This document shows, piece by piece, positions 24,244 to 35,135 of a stretch of 64,000 nt of DNA. The notes beneath the pieces are model-generated. The model was given only the letters and a program-made list of their open reading frames with translations, did not search any database and had not been told where the DNA came from. The translations under genes and the position numbers were made by a program. Source of the DNA: Paraphysomonas bandaiensis (Eukaryota > Chrysophyceae); the NCBI GenBank assembly GCA_965644295.1, contig CBFFRP010000258.1:1-64000 (forward strand), read 5' to 3'. Numbering within the stretch: the first letter of the stretch is position 1; each line of letters opens with the position of its first letter.

Positions 24244-26888
24244 ATGGCAGAAGAAACATCTTATCTCACAAAGAACGAGCGTAGTTTCATTGACAAATTG
24301 GGAAATGCATCTAGTGCAGTGGCTAGATTGGAATCAAATGACACCGCCAAGGAGGCCTTCGTACAAGAGATAGGACGCATACTATCTAAGCTTTCAAGCC
24401 TAGATAATAATATCAGCGATTCTGTATTGGATCTAGAGGTCGTGCTCTCTCTTCTTACAGATATCATTCAGGAGTGCAGCCTCGAGAATATGAAGAGTTT
24501 TGCGAGCAGTGAGAGTTTCGTAACCGGAATATTGTCTATTATTTCAAGGTGGCGGGCCGTCAGCTGTCAGAAAGTTCCGTCGTTATTGAATTTCCATAAT
24601 GCCTACCATATGGCTGTATTCGTACTGCTGGGGTTGATCAATGGAAGCTCATTATGCAAAGCTTTCTTTCATGTCGGTCGATTGTGTTATGTCAGCTCTG
24701 TATAATGATTGTTCGTCAGGTTGTGAAGTCCGCTAACCTGTTTGTCACGTATATTGAGCCTATCCCGGAGCTATTGGGAAACGAAACGCAGTTTTCAACT
24801 CAGGAAATGATGCTCGAAGTACTGTGTAGGTATTTTGTTTCATGGTAGCAGTAAAATACGTGAGAATGAAATGGCCAGGTTCTATTTGATATTTTCGAAA
24901 TCAGACAGAATGAAGGCCAAGGTTTGAAGTCGTTGTTGTAGTGTATCGAATTATTGTAGAGACAGAAACTGTTACGAAATGCGCCAGGAGAAATCGCGAT
25001 GCTGCTCGAAAAGCATGGTCCGCATTATGTGATATCGAACATGAGGTTATTATCTCTGCTCTTTTGATGCTAGTGTAAATACAGTCAGGTCTGCTTTGAA
25101 TGCTGTGAACGAACACAACCCCAATATTACGTCTGTTGAGTTGGAGAGTGCTGTGTATGTTGTGACGTGGACGCCATTGGAGCATGATATTCGTCTTGGA
25201 AGCAATGCGCACTGGCTCGACATCGGCCAGTCTGAAATGTCAATACCTATAGACAATACAACCATCTCTCTGCGATTCGATTCTGTTGATCGCGTATCAT
25301 ATTCTCTGACTCAAAAATCTTTTACGGTATCAATCCTGCCTTGAAGCTGTTGATTGAATGATGTGGGTGACGAGATTTTTTTTAGTTTTCGCTGACAGAG
25401 GTACCTCAGCATATGAATGAAGTGCTTCCACCGCGTCACCGCAGTACTGCTAGTCATCAGTGTACTCTTCGACTGTGTTTAAAGTCACAAGAGGTGTGCG
25501 GATTGTCTAAGTCTACTTTATTTATGTGTCGTAGAGCGTAGAACTTGTCGTGGAAATTCTACGGAACTTTTTCAAAATTCAAGTTAAAGATCACGAAAGG
25601 AAAGTATCAGGTATATATGTTTACATTGTGGTGATATCGTGATGAAAAAATGTTATATACCAGCAGTATCAACAAAAAGCAACACGGATTCTTCTATCCA
25701 GATTCCACCCGTAAGTGATACCTGTGATGTCGATGGGGAGGGTTACTGTGGCGGCGATAAATCTTTATCACAAGGTTCTTCAGAACATGTGATATCTACC
25801 TTGAATGGGTGCGTAGATGGCGGAAGCAGCGGTCTCATGTTTCTGCCACCCGTTACGCATACGCTTGAAGACAAGCTAATAACTTCCCGAGTCAGGCGGT
25901 ACAACTCACTTCGAGCTGCTCGACTGGCAGCGTTGAGCGAGATACGACCGATACAACCAATGGATAACTCACAGGAGCCATACCGGTCAGTGCCTGATGT
26001 TCCGACAAATGATTCTGCTGAAGTCAATTCAAAGAGTACCCAAGATACTCTCGTGATATCTGACGTGTCCGCTCCCTCTTCTCCGAAAGAGACAAATTGT
26101 CTTCCCCTTACATCGACCAACAGTTTGGCGAAGGAAAACTATAAACGCTGGGGAGATTCAACGTATGTATGGGAATCCGAGACAGCTACACCGGTAGCCT
26201 CAAGCAGAAGAACTGTTCAATATGAACAGCAAACGGTGACCAGAGTGGAGGCGTCTGAGCTCTCCAGTCTTCATCACACTTCCTTGCAAGATGACAATGC
26301 CATTCCAATGTGAGGAATTGTATATAAAACATAATGAGATACTTATTTGTCAAATAGGTTGGTTGCTGAATTAGCTCGCATGAAGCAGGAACGGGAGCAG
26401 CGCAAGCACACCAAGCAAAAGCGTAAGCTGTGCGAATTGGTGTACAGCCAGATCGAAGATTATATCACAGTTCAGTGGGCACCTTATATGGAAACGAGAT
26501 TGGCCATCGTGAGTTCTAAAGTTGGAAGCGATTTGGACAGCATATCCCTAGCTGTGGACGAATGCTGTAGATACATTGAGGAGCAATTCAAGGTTATTAT
26601 TTGTATTATCTGTCATAAGTTTAAGATGGAATTAATTATTTTGCTGTTTGGAAGGCTTTCGCGGCAGAGGGTGCTAAATTATCACAGCTTGTTGACAGTC
26701 TCTTGGTTGATAGGAACAACGCAGTGTCGGAGTTTGCTTCAGCTATTGAGGAAGAAGACATCGAGTTTGAAGGTTTTATGATGACTTTAAAAGCGAATAA
26801 AATTAAGAACGCAAAGGAACAAATTCAAAAAGTATGGGAATCCGACAACCAACATGCTGGTAGGAGGGTAAAAAATCTCCTAGTATAG
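24244..26888 (+). CDS. SYCP2-like protein, candidate meiotic chromosome axis component
   Basis: About ten exons: 24244-24672, 24720-24829, 24879-24921, 24966-25045, ~25074-25326, 25386-25493, 25535-25610, 25667-26309, 26358-26592, 26655-26888. The product is roughly 720 residues. Parts resemble vertebrate SYCP2: an armadillo-like helical segment ('TQEMMLEVLCR'), 'ALNAVNEHNPNITS' followed by 'HWLDIGQSEMSIPI' (compare SYCP2 'FWIDFNLGSQTLSF'), then a beta-rich PH/Spt16M-like stretch ('TISLRFDSVDRVSYSLTQKS'). A helix 'SVELVVEILRNFFKIQVKDH', a long disordered Ser/Pro linker (exon 8) and a C-terminal coiled coil follow, the layout of SYCP2/Red1 axis cores that bind HORMA proteins. The 25046-25073 intron would be only 28 nt. 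An alternative reading is one extra T near 25063-25066, which would restore a frame through 'LLSLLFDASVNTVRSALNAV'. Family assignment rests on a few segments and needs profile search; the gene itself is well supported by the long spliced frame. Confidence 0.55.
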
Positions 26889-28463
26889 CATGCCAGTGCG
26901 GTTTGCATATACTTGATTTATCACGACGTCTCTTTTCGACAAATTTAAGGTATTTTCGTTTGTAGCGCATGCAAACTCGTATTCTTGTTGAGTATGGTGA
27001 ACGAATTGTTTGGTATATATCTTAAGAGTCGTATATCTATTATATTATCGTAAGTGTTTTGTGGTAAGAGCATATTCTACATAAATAAATCAAAGTATCT
27101 ATATGAAACATGCTTTTTCTCTTGATATCTTCCTCAGTATTGAGTGAGTTTGGTGTTAGCGTGACCCCCCTAATACCACTAATCAACATCTACTACTGAA
27201 TATTTTCAATAAATATACTTATTACTCTCAGTCTCTATGGCTGTAATATATGGTCATATGTTCATTTCCTTCGTAGTAGTTCTCATTTTTTCTATAGAAT
27301 CTTTATTGTTGATTAGACTGGACATTAACCCTTAAGTGCTATATCTGCACAGCACGCAAGTAGGTGGAAGAATTCCTTAGTAAACAATACACGTGTGACC
27401 CATACATCACTATGAGAAACTCCGCGCATTCTGAAGAAGTGAGTGCATTGCCTGAAAGTGCTCTGGTGTTCACATCAAATACGCTTCGCTATATGACTAC
27501 TTAACATAATTTACTTGTCACAGAGAGTGTGCGATAATCCCATTGCAATTCGTCACTGATGCTAATATTCCACCCTGAACCTCTTCCACACAGATTGATG
27601 GCCTAATTACATGACGTTAACGTATACTCTTCTTACCGTAACGGAAAATGGTATGTGAGTTATATTCTAAGAAGAAATTCCTTGAAATTATCCCCGTGAA
27701 TGTCACTCTTTACTCTGGATATGCATGTCAGTTGTAACTCTTACTCGGATTCCATGCCAGTATTTCGTTGCCATTGTAGCGATCAGCAATGATTATATTC
27801 GACTTTAATTATCATTCCTTATGTGCCAATTAATTGGTACTATGGTCGCCCACACTATCCTCTACGTACCGTATGCACTGAATAACGTGGAAATACCCTC
27901 TTATCAGCAAATCATCGAGTTTTACTGTTTTAAATGAGATAATCACATTATAATCAAATCGATTGGGAGAATCACCACCAATAAACTGTGCATGCACTGC
28001 ACTGAAACAGATCTCTCGCAGCTGATGTCGTAGAGTCTCTTGAGGCTCCTCGTATTCATCGATCTCCAACCTTGGTAACTTCACAACTCTGGGAGGACCC
28101 CATTTCGAATAGTTCAGTATACCGTAATGGGCGTGGTAGTGTTTATAGTGTTCATTCCAATGAAGGACAGAGTTTTGGGTCTCTCACAAGATGTGATGGA
28201 AAATGTACGAGGGTTAGAATTCCAAATCCAAGATTTTGGGAATGTTTTTTGGGAGTTTTGTTGAAATATCGATGTTTTAGTTGAAGAAAAAAATGGGGGC
28301 TTTATCTTCTAACCACCTGGAAAAAGTGTTGAAAATGGAAAGGACAAGTGTGGGTGTACATTATATGGATACGAATGCATCATCAGAGAACGAAGTGATC
28401 TTCGAGTGATGTGACACAATTAAGACGATAAATCACTTGTATTTACGTCGTACATATATTTCT
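26889..28463. other. Intergenic; one unrecognised minus-strand open frame
   Basis: Mostly featureless. On the minus strand an open frame runs from about 28175 to 27830 without an in-frame ATG near its start. It contains 'HYKHYHAHYGILNYSKWGPP', 'LPRLEIDEYEEPQETLRHQL' and 'ICFSAVHAQFIGGDSPNRFD'. Its composition is protein-like, so it may be the last exon of a gene or a pseudogene, but I do not recognise it and could not join an upstream exon. Confidence 0.35.
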
Positions 28464-31400
28464 ATGTCTATAAACGGGAATGATAATCAGAGTGGTAGTC
28501 CGGATGTAGAAGAACCGAACAGTTCTAATCTGAGCACAGCTAGGCAGAAGGGGAGGCGGGGTAGTAGCAACCATCTCCCCGCCTCCCACCAGAGATCGTT
28601 ACCTAACTCCCCTGTGTCGAGTAGTTCAAGAGGGCGTAGGAGGGGAAAAGCAAGTGGAAGAATGAGGAACAAGAACAGATCGAAGCTAATCGAGGATGCA
28701 CAGGTTAGTCACTGATTATAAACTCCTTCCATGATCCAGTGAATATAGCCCGCACAGTTAATGACTACAAATTCAGCCCCACTAGACGAACGTACTGATG
28801 TATATAAATTAGATGGGGATGGAATCAATACCGATATGGGACACCTGCGTGACGTACGTAGCCATATGCTATACACGAAACGGTAATAATTTATATACAG
28901 CGGACTAGTATTCAGGAAGGCAATAGCGAAAGTCAGGATAAGCATACTGTAAATGCACAAAGTATGACATGTACTGTGCCTGTTTCATCGGGAGGACCCT
29001 ACCCTCCGGAAGTCACAGAGGAGGGAACCCAGGGAACATCGTGTCCAGAGGACCATAGGTCGAGTTCGTCGAACTCAGATAAAAAGCAGACGGTGTATGA
29101 GAAAAAACAATCACCAAAGGTACTTATGCTCCGAACACCTCTCGCTGAGCATGTTCCATTCGTGCATGCAGTCTCCAGCCTACAACATCCTTACTTCGCC
29201 TCCCCGGGTCACCGGAATATGCACGTTACTTCATCGCACCACTGTGCCGGAGGAGGTGTTGTCATGAACTCCCGGGATCCTCGTATGACCATACCGCACC
29301 CCTCAGGAATGACCACCAGGCCGGTGCCTTTGATGCAACCCCAATTCCCATACCGTTTCTCCCATCAGGTAATCCAACAACCCACTATAAGTGTGAATAG
29401 TGTTCCGGTCCAACATTCCCATCACTCCTTTGAGCAGCAGGCAGCTATGTATTCCATGCACCAGCCAGGGTAATATACTGCTTTAAATTTTCACGTGATG
29501 TTAATATACTTTGCAGGTATGCACAGAATTTTCATCCCAGTTGCATTCCTGGCGCTCCAATGATTTCCCGGAGCTCTGTCATAATGGGAATGCCCGGTGA
29601 CCCAATGAGTGGACCTCATAGAAACATGATGCCCATCACGGACAATCGCTTTATGGGTCAGACTTTGCTTGGATTCACTGGGATACTTTCATACCGCCAG
29701 CAGCATGTACCGCAACCACAGTATGTCAACGCCGGTCAGCCGATGAGCTCTGAGATGATTTCTCACCTGCAGCCTCCGTATATTTATCAGCATAAAGCTA
29801 GTGACCGGCCCCTCCGGCAGCATTACGGGGTCAATTATTCACAACAGATGTCGCTACCACTACAATCACTTCAGCACTCTACAGGTCCGCCCAAGAAGAA
29901 GCCATCCTTGCGGGACAAATCAGGCAATGTAATCAGTCTAGAAGATCTCAGAGGGAATTCATCACCCCGTGGTAGTGGGTCTATGATATCATCTCCCATT
30001 ACTCTTGCCAGCGACATGGGACGATCTCCTAGTGTGCACACGCCTGATTCACTTCCTTCTGCCAAAACACTAGCTTCCCTTTTGGGCGTAACATTGGTTC
30101 ATCCCGTTGTCGCTCAAGTTCGAGCACCTGATAGCGAGTTACATTTAGTACAATCTGATATCACTGCACCTTCTGTATCTACTGCCTCCACATCTGTTGA
30201 TCACTTCTCATATACGGGAACGATGCCCAACTCTAATGAAGGGTCCAAGGATATATCGGAATCAACAAGGAGTGATCATTTAACCGACACCGCTGTCGGT
30301 GAGAAGGCGTCCACTGTAGAGATGGGGTCAACTCAAATCGAAGGCGCTTCTGATACCTATGGTCCATCCAACACTACCTCTGAAGTACCCCCATTGATAG
30401 GGTCGCAGTTAGTCAATCCAACCCAAGATATAATGGCTCAGGATTTCTTTGCCACCAATGCTGGTGCTGACTCAGCCGAATGCAGTCCAATCATAGACTT
30501 CACTGCTTCTAATTGTGATGCATTGTTGACACCTAGTATTTGTCAAAGTACTGTGCTTCAGGTGTCATGTAAAAATGACAACACGTCGGAGTCGAAGGTT
30601 GAAAGTGTAGCAGCCAGAAAGTCTACACCTGCTAGCACATCCGGACAAGCATCAGAATGCGCAACCAGTATTTCAGTCGCTACCAATACGGAGGTGCCTA
30701 TAGCCAAGGTTGAAGACGCAATGGATGAATCCACCTGGGAGAATGAGTCCAGTGCAGATATTAGAGCCCGTGTAATTGAAAATAACAGAAACCTTTTTTT
30801 TTGTAAGGACAAGCTTGTCGTGGCTGACTCTAAGTCTGGTGCATACACCTCCGAGTCTACCTCTGTTATCAACCCGGTGGAGGTCATTAGTGTCACCGAT
30901 TCAGTTCCCTCACGTCCTGTTCCATATTCCAAACCAACCGACAATTGGGAAGTACAAGCTGAAACAAATAAGCGGAAACCTGCAATACGTTCTCTTCGAC
31001 CTCAGGGTAAGAAACTCAACGCAGGCTCCCGACCAGTGACTACCGCCCCGATGTATATTTACTGCAAAGCAGAGCTCTTGAAGTTGAAGATCCCGAAAGA
31101 GCAAATGGAATGTCCGCGCCTTTGTATGTCGTACGGTAGCATCGTGGCGATATGGAAGACGTCGAATCCCCAATACCTGCAGCAAGGAGGCCCCAACAAA
31201 CGGTGGAAACAGGGCGGGCACTCTCATCATCAACAGTATTCCAACGTACCATTGGAGGATAAGCAGGTTTCAGGATGGAATAGAGGACAGCAGCAGACGC
31301 TACCTCCTCAGCAGCAACGAAGGAACCCCCGTCGTGGACCTACTCCCCCCATGCCGAAAAAGGTAATCACAGACCCACTGGAGGTCATGTCTAGAGAGGT

Positions 31401-33380
31401 TTTTTCAATACTCAACAAGATAACCCCCCACACTCTTCTGAAGCTCACAAGTCAGATCGCCGATATCAGTATTATAAGCAGCACAATGCTCGACCAATTA
31501 ACGCAGCTCGTATTTGATAAAGCTGTTAACGAACCCAATTTTGCTAGTCTTTATGCCGAGATGTGTTATATATTGAACACAAGGAGCACTTTCACTGATT
31601 TCTGTCATGTTGTTTGGAACAAAGACAGCAATCAGTACCTTTGGATTCGAGATATGGAATACAGTAACTGTTTATCTGGTCCGTACTCCTCAGTTGAGGA
31701 ATGCGTTGACGCGACTCTTGGCATTAACTGCCCTCCTACTCAGCCTATCAAGTGCCCAGTTTCCGTCATCGATATTACGATTGTAAGAGGGATTCTCATT
31801 AGTGTAAGTGCAATGAAACCTTCTGCTGCTGCTTTTATGTATGTATAGGTATTCAAAACCACGGATAGAGATGACTTTTTTGTTACATTTATTCCATTTG
31901 CTGATTTTGATGACGCGAAGAAGAGTGGGACTTGTTTTCCCACTCGCGAAGCAGCGTTGAAATCCATTAGTTTGAGGCACGGTTTCCAGAAGAAACTTGT
32001 CAGGATATGTCAGAATGAGTATATTGACGCAGTTTCCAATGTATGAGTCTACCTTTCTCCTTAGTCTTCATAAATTACTGTCACAGACTGGGTATTATTC
32101 CTCTCCATCAAAGCGTTGGAAAAAACTTTCTCGCGAAAAGGCTAATATGACTGCTGACGAGGTGGCGATGGAGCAGCTGGAGATTGAAGAGCTGGAAGGT
32201 GCTGTCAAGCGCCGCATGTTTGGCAACATTCACTTCATCGGAGAGCTGTACAAAAAGGGAATGATTCGTCACGTTCACATACATGACTGTATCGATGAGC
32301 TTCTTTTCGGAAAGTCTGTTGGGGATCAGGAGCTGGAGCTGGTCTGTAGACTTTTGCGGACAGTGGGATATTGTATGGAGAATGTATACATGGCGCAAGA
32401 AGAATCGCTGCAGAAACAGAAAAAATGGGAAGAACAAGAAAAGGTGTTTAACTCGTACTTTGTGAAATTGTCAGAATTGGCGACAGAAGAGCGAATCAGC
32501 CCTCGAATCCGATTTTCTATAGAGGAAATAATCTCTTTACGCAACAATAACTGGAAGGAGAGGCGTGAAACTGATAGTCCTGCTCTAGTCGGCGAAATTC
32601 GTATGAAGGTAGTGAGTAAGGGGCAGATGAAGCGACAGCAATATAATCGAGGGAGAGACCGAGAAGGTACGCAGTCATTGCAAGACAGTCGGATGGGGGG
32701 CGCAGGTCGAGGAGGGGTACGATATCAGGCTGACGATGTACATAAGAGTTCTGCTGAATCGGTTTACTCGGTTGGAAGGGATACACCCCATCAACCCCGA
32801 TACGACTCTTCATCTGGTGGCCCACAGAAAAACCCTGTGGAAAAGCTGTCTTATGATGTATTGAAACGCAAAACTAGCACAATTGTGGATGAGTACCTCT
32901 CATTGAGAGATTTGAAGGAAACAAATGACTGCATGGAAGAGTTGCCGCCCAACGCCTGTGGAGAAGTGGTGTTGAGGGTCATTGAGAAGTACCTAAACTG
33001 CAATAAGAGCGATAAGCAGAGTGAGATGATACAGTTCCTCAATAGGATCATGCCTCGACTTCGGGTGGCGCAAATGCATGTGGAAGCTAGTCTGCGCAAA
33101 TGTGAAGATCTGTTACTGCTTGTTGATGTTGTGGTGGATGTTATAAAAGTCAGTTCATACTATCGTGCCAAAGTACTCTATTTTACTTTGTTGTTGCTTT
33201 TAGGCGCCGGAGTGGCTTGGAAATGTCATCAGTGTACTGATTCAAGGATCAGCCTGTCGACGAGAAGTTATTGACGAGGTCCTTGTACAGGTTAGAGCAG
33301 AGAACCAAAACGATGCGTTCGGTATACCTGATCATGAATTAGTTGCCATACATCAAAGATTTTTGTCGTCGCTATCTTAG
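28464..33380 (+). CDS. Translation initiation factor eIF4G
   Basis: Seven exons (28464-28703, 28758-28853, 28901-29469, 29517-31803, 31849-32040, 32087-33148, 33204-33380) with introns of 54, 47, 47, 45, 46 and 55 nt encode 1540 residues. The N-terminal ~700 residues are disordered (His/Gln/Pro/Ser-rich). 'YCKAELL' (~31052-31072) matches the eIF4E-binding motif Y-x4-L-phi. A MIF4G domain begins 'DPLEVMSREVFSILNKITPH', continues 'FASLYAEMCYILNTR', and resumes at 'FQKKLVRICQNEY', 'KRRMFGNIHFIGELYKKGM', 'RIRFSIEEIISLRNNNW'. Between 'CYILNTR' and 'FQKKL' lies an unusual insert of about 120 residues with two similar halves. A C-terminal MA3-like domain ('STIVDEYLSLRDLKE') follows. eIF4G bridges eIF4E, eIF4A and eIF3 to recruit mRNA to the 40S subunit. 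The 96-nt second exon was placed between two normal-length introns and is not confirmed. The start is the first ATG in the frame. Confidence 0.9.
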
Positions 33381-34091
33381 ATAATGATATTATCATTCTT
33401 GATAGGAAATGTAAATATACGAGATTTTTGTATCAAGTCGGCTTAAATGCATCACAACATACCCTATTGCAGTTTGCATGATACACGGTGTCAATTTATT
33501 GTTGAATTATTTGTTTCTACTGCTAACAATATGCAAGCATTTTACTGCCTCGCCATATGTTAATTATTGGAACAATAGTTGACTGTATTTGTAGTCGCCA
33601 TCTTTACGATATAGGCTTCCTTGGGACCCGCGGGAAAATATTATCAGTAATGACATTCGGATGGTGTTGCGTACTTTGGTAGATCCGGGTGGGTACCTAA
33701 CTAATACTTGGTTAAGTCCCATACGATATTTGCTAGCTACCTACTGAACCCAACTAGCTACATCATTATCACCCGGTATTTAGCACTGAATATGCAGTGA
33801 GAACCCGAGTGGGGAAGCGCTGAACTAAGCAATGTGTACATAGGTGGTAGAGGTGCGCGGTCGCAGCACTCAACAGCACCCACTAGAGGCTAGAGGGCCG
33901 CACACGGTGATTACCTAGGGCAGGCATAACTTAATATAATCATATGCTCTTTCAGGTATAATTTATCAGATAGAATAATCTGTGGCGACCTCCTAGTTAT
34001 TTATAATACAGTAACTAGCAGCTACTATGAATACAGCTTCGCTCTGATGCATATACCTAAGACACAATCTACAATACTTTAGACATCGATA
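33381..34091. other. Intergenic between convergent eIF4G and CX9C genes
   Basis: No coding frame. A GC-richer block at about 33640-33930 has short direct echoes ('ctaactaatactt', 'ctagctacctactgaaccca') and looks like a decayed repeat, but it does not match the R1 family by eye. Confidence 0.45.
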
Positions 34092-34640
34092 CTAAATACT
34101 TTCTGACGATCCATCAGTGTATCCTTTCAGAGCAGGAACTGGTGGAATGCCCTTAGGCGTTTTATGTGGAGGCACAATGTGTCCAAACTGATCACCCCAC
34201 ATATCGCGTTGTACTTCAATGCCACGGTTATGTTCCTCAGCAGGCAGAAACGGCCTACTATGGTCAAACCCACGGCCAGGTATACCGAACAACGAATCAA
34301 CTCCTTGAAACGGATCAAACCTTTCCCCTGGACTAGCCCCAAATCCAAATGACCCAAAGATACTATCTAACAACGAGGAGCCTAACGCATGGCCGTTATC
34401 ATATTCAAAAAATGAGTGGCTCTGCATGCTGTCATGCAGACTGTCATCAGTAGTTTTCTCTATATTTCTAAATACTTCAACTGGTCTCTCATTTGGACAT
34501 TTTCTCATAATTGATTTAATGTTCTCACATATAAATCCTTCACCATTTTTATTGGAGCACATCTTCCTGAATGACTGGGAATAAGAGCACCCGGGGTGGT
34601 TCTTTCTGTCTTCTTCAATTTTGAAATCTTCGTCTTCCAT
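34092..34640 (-). CDS. Twin CX9C (CHCH-type) protein of unknown role
   Basis: Intronless, 182 residues. The N-terminal third carries two C-x9-C motifs, 'CSYSQSFRKMC' and 'CENIKSIMRKC' (residues ~18-49), separated by nine residues and followed by 'PNERPVEVF'. Twin CX9C helices are the hallmark of the coiled-coil-helix-coiled-coil-helix fold. Most such proteins are imported into the mitochondrial intermembrane space and oxidised by Mia40. There is no N-terminal presequence, as is usual for Mia40 clients. The C-terminal half is Phe/Gly/Pro-rich ('SLLDSIFGSFGFGASPGERF', 'FDPFQGVDSLFG') and probably disordered; it has a loose compositional resemblance to HAX1-type proteins that I would not press. 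I do not recognise a specific family. The start at 34640 is the only ATG preceding the cysteine region in frame. Confidence 0.65.
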   Translation of the reverse strand: MEDEDFKIEEDRKNHPGCSYSQSFRKMCSNKNGEGFICENIKSIMRKCPNERPVEVFRNIEKTTDDSLHDSMQSHSFFEYDNGHALGSSLLDSIFGSFGFGASPGERFDPFQGVDSLFGIPGRGFDHSRPFLPAEEHNRGIEVQRDMWGDQFGHIVPPHKTPKGIPPVPALKGYTDGSSESI

Positions 34641-35135
34641 TCCGAGAGGGAATATAGGTTCTGTGCGAATTACCAGCGTGTTTCAGATATAATTGAATTG
34701 AAGAGAACCTGATAATGTATAGTCAATTAGCCGCCCATTCATTCAACAAACAAAAGAACTGAAAAAAAATTCGAGAACAAAAAAACAGGTTCGAATCTGC
34801 CGCAGATCCACACCGTCAGATACAACTACAGAGTACAGTACAGTACATCATAGTACGATCGCGAACTGTTTTATTGTCATATATTTTTTGAGAATTTGTA
34901 AATGGACAAAATTACCATATGGAACATCTCATAGTTTGGATACGAAAACAAACTTTGTACAGAGTACACACACCGTCAGCGATACCGTATGTGTAGAAAG
35001 CATGCGTATGTCTGCACATACTCCAATCTACCAAACCCACTCGATAGAATTATCATACCATGAAATAGATGAATTAAACTTCAACAAAGAGAGAGGGGTA
35101 GTCATTGTATCACTATTTGTAACTATCAGTTCGAT
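34641..35135. other. Divergent promoter region of CX9C gene and histidine kinase
   Basis: 495 bp. It contains a short repeat of 'tacagtac' units around 34836-34850 and A-rich runs. A plus frame starting at 34888 overlaps the kinase start out of frame and is taken as chance. Confidence 0.5.

Noticed and set aside
24831-24878. A micro-intron of 18-25 nt in the SYCP2-like gene
   Set aside because: A normal 49-nt intron (24830-24878) gives a good frame ('VLCRFYLIFSKSDRMKAK'), so the shorter alternatives are unnecessary.
28704-28900. A single 197-nt intron in eIF4G
   Set aside because: It would be about four times the usual length. Two introns of 54 and 47 nt around a 96-nt in-frame exon fit the local pattern better.
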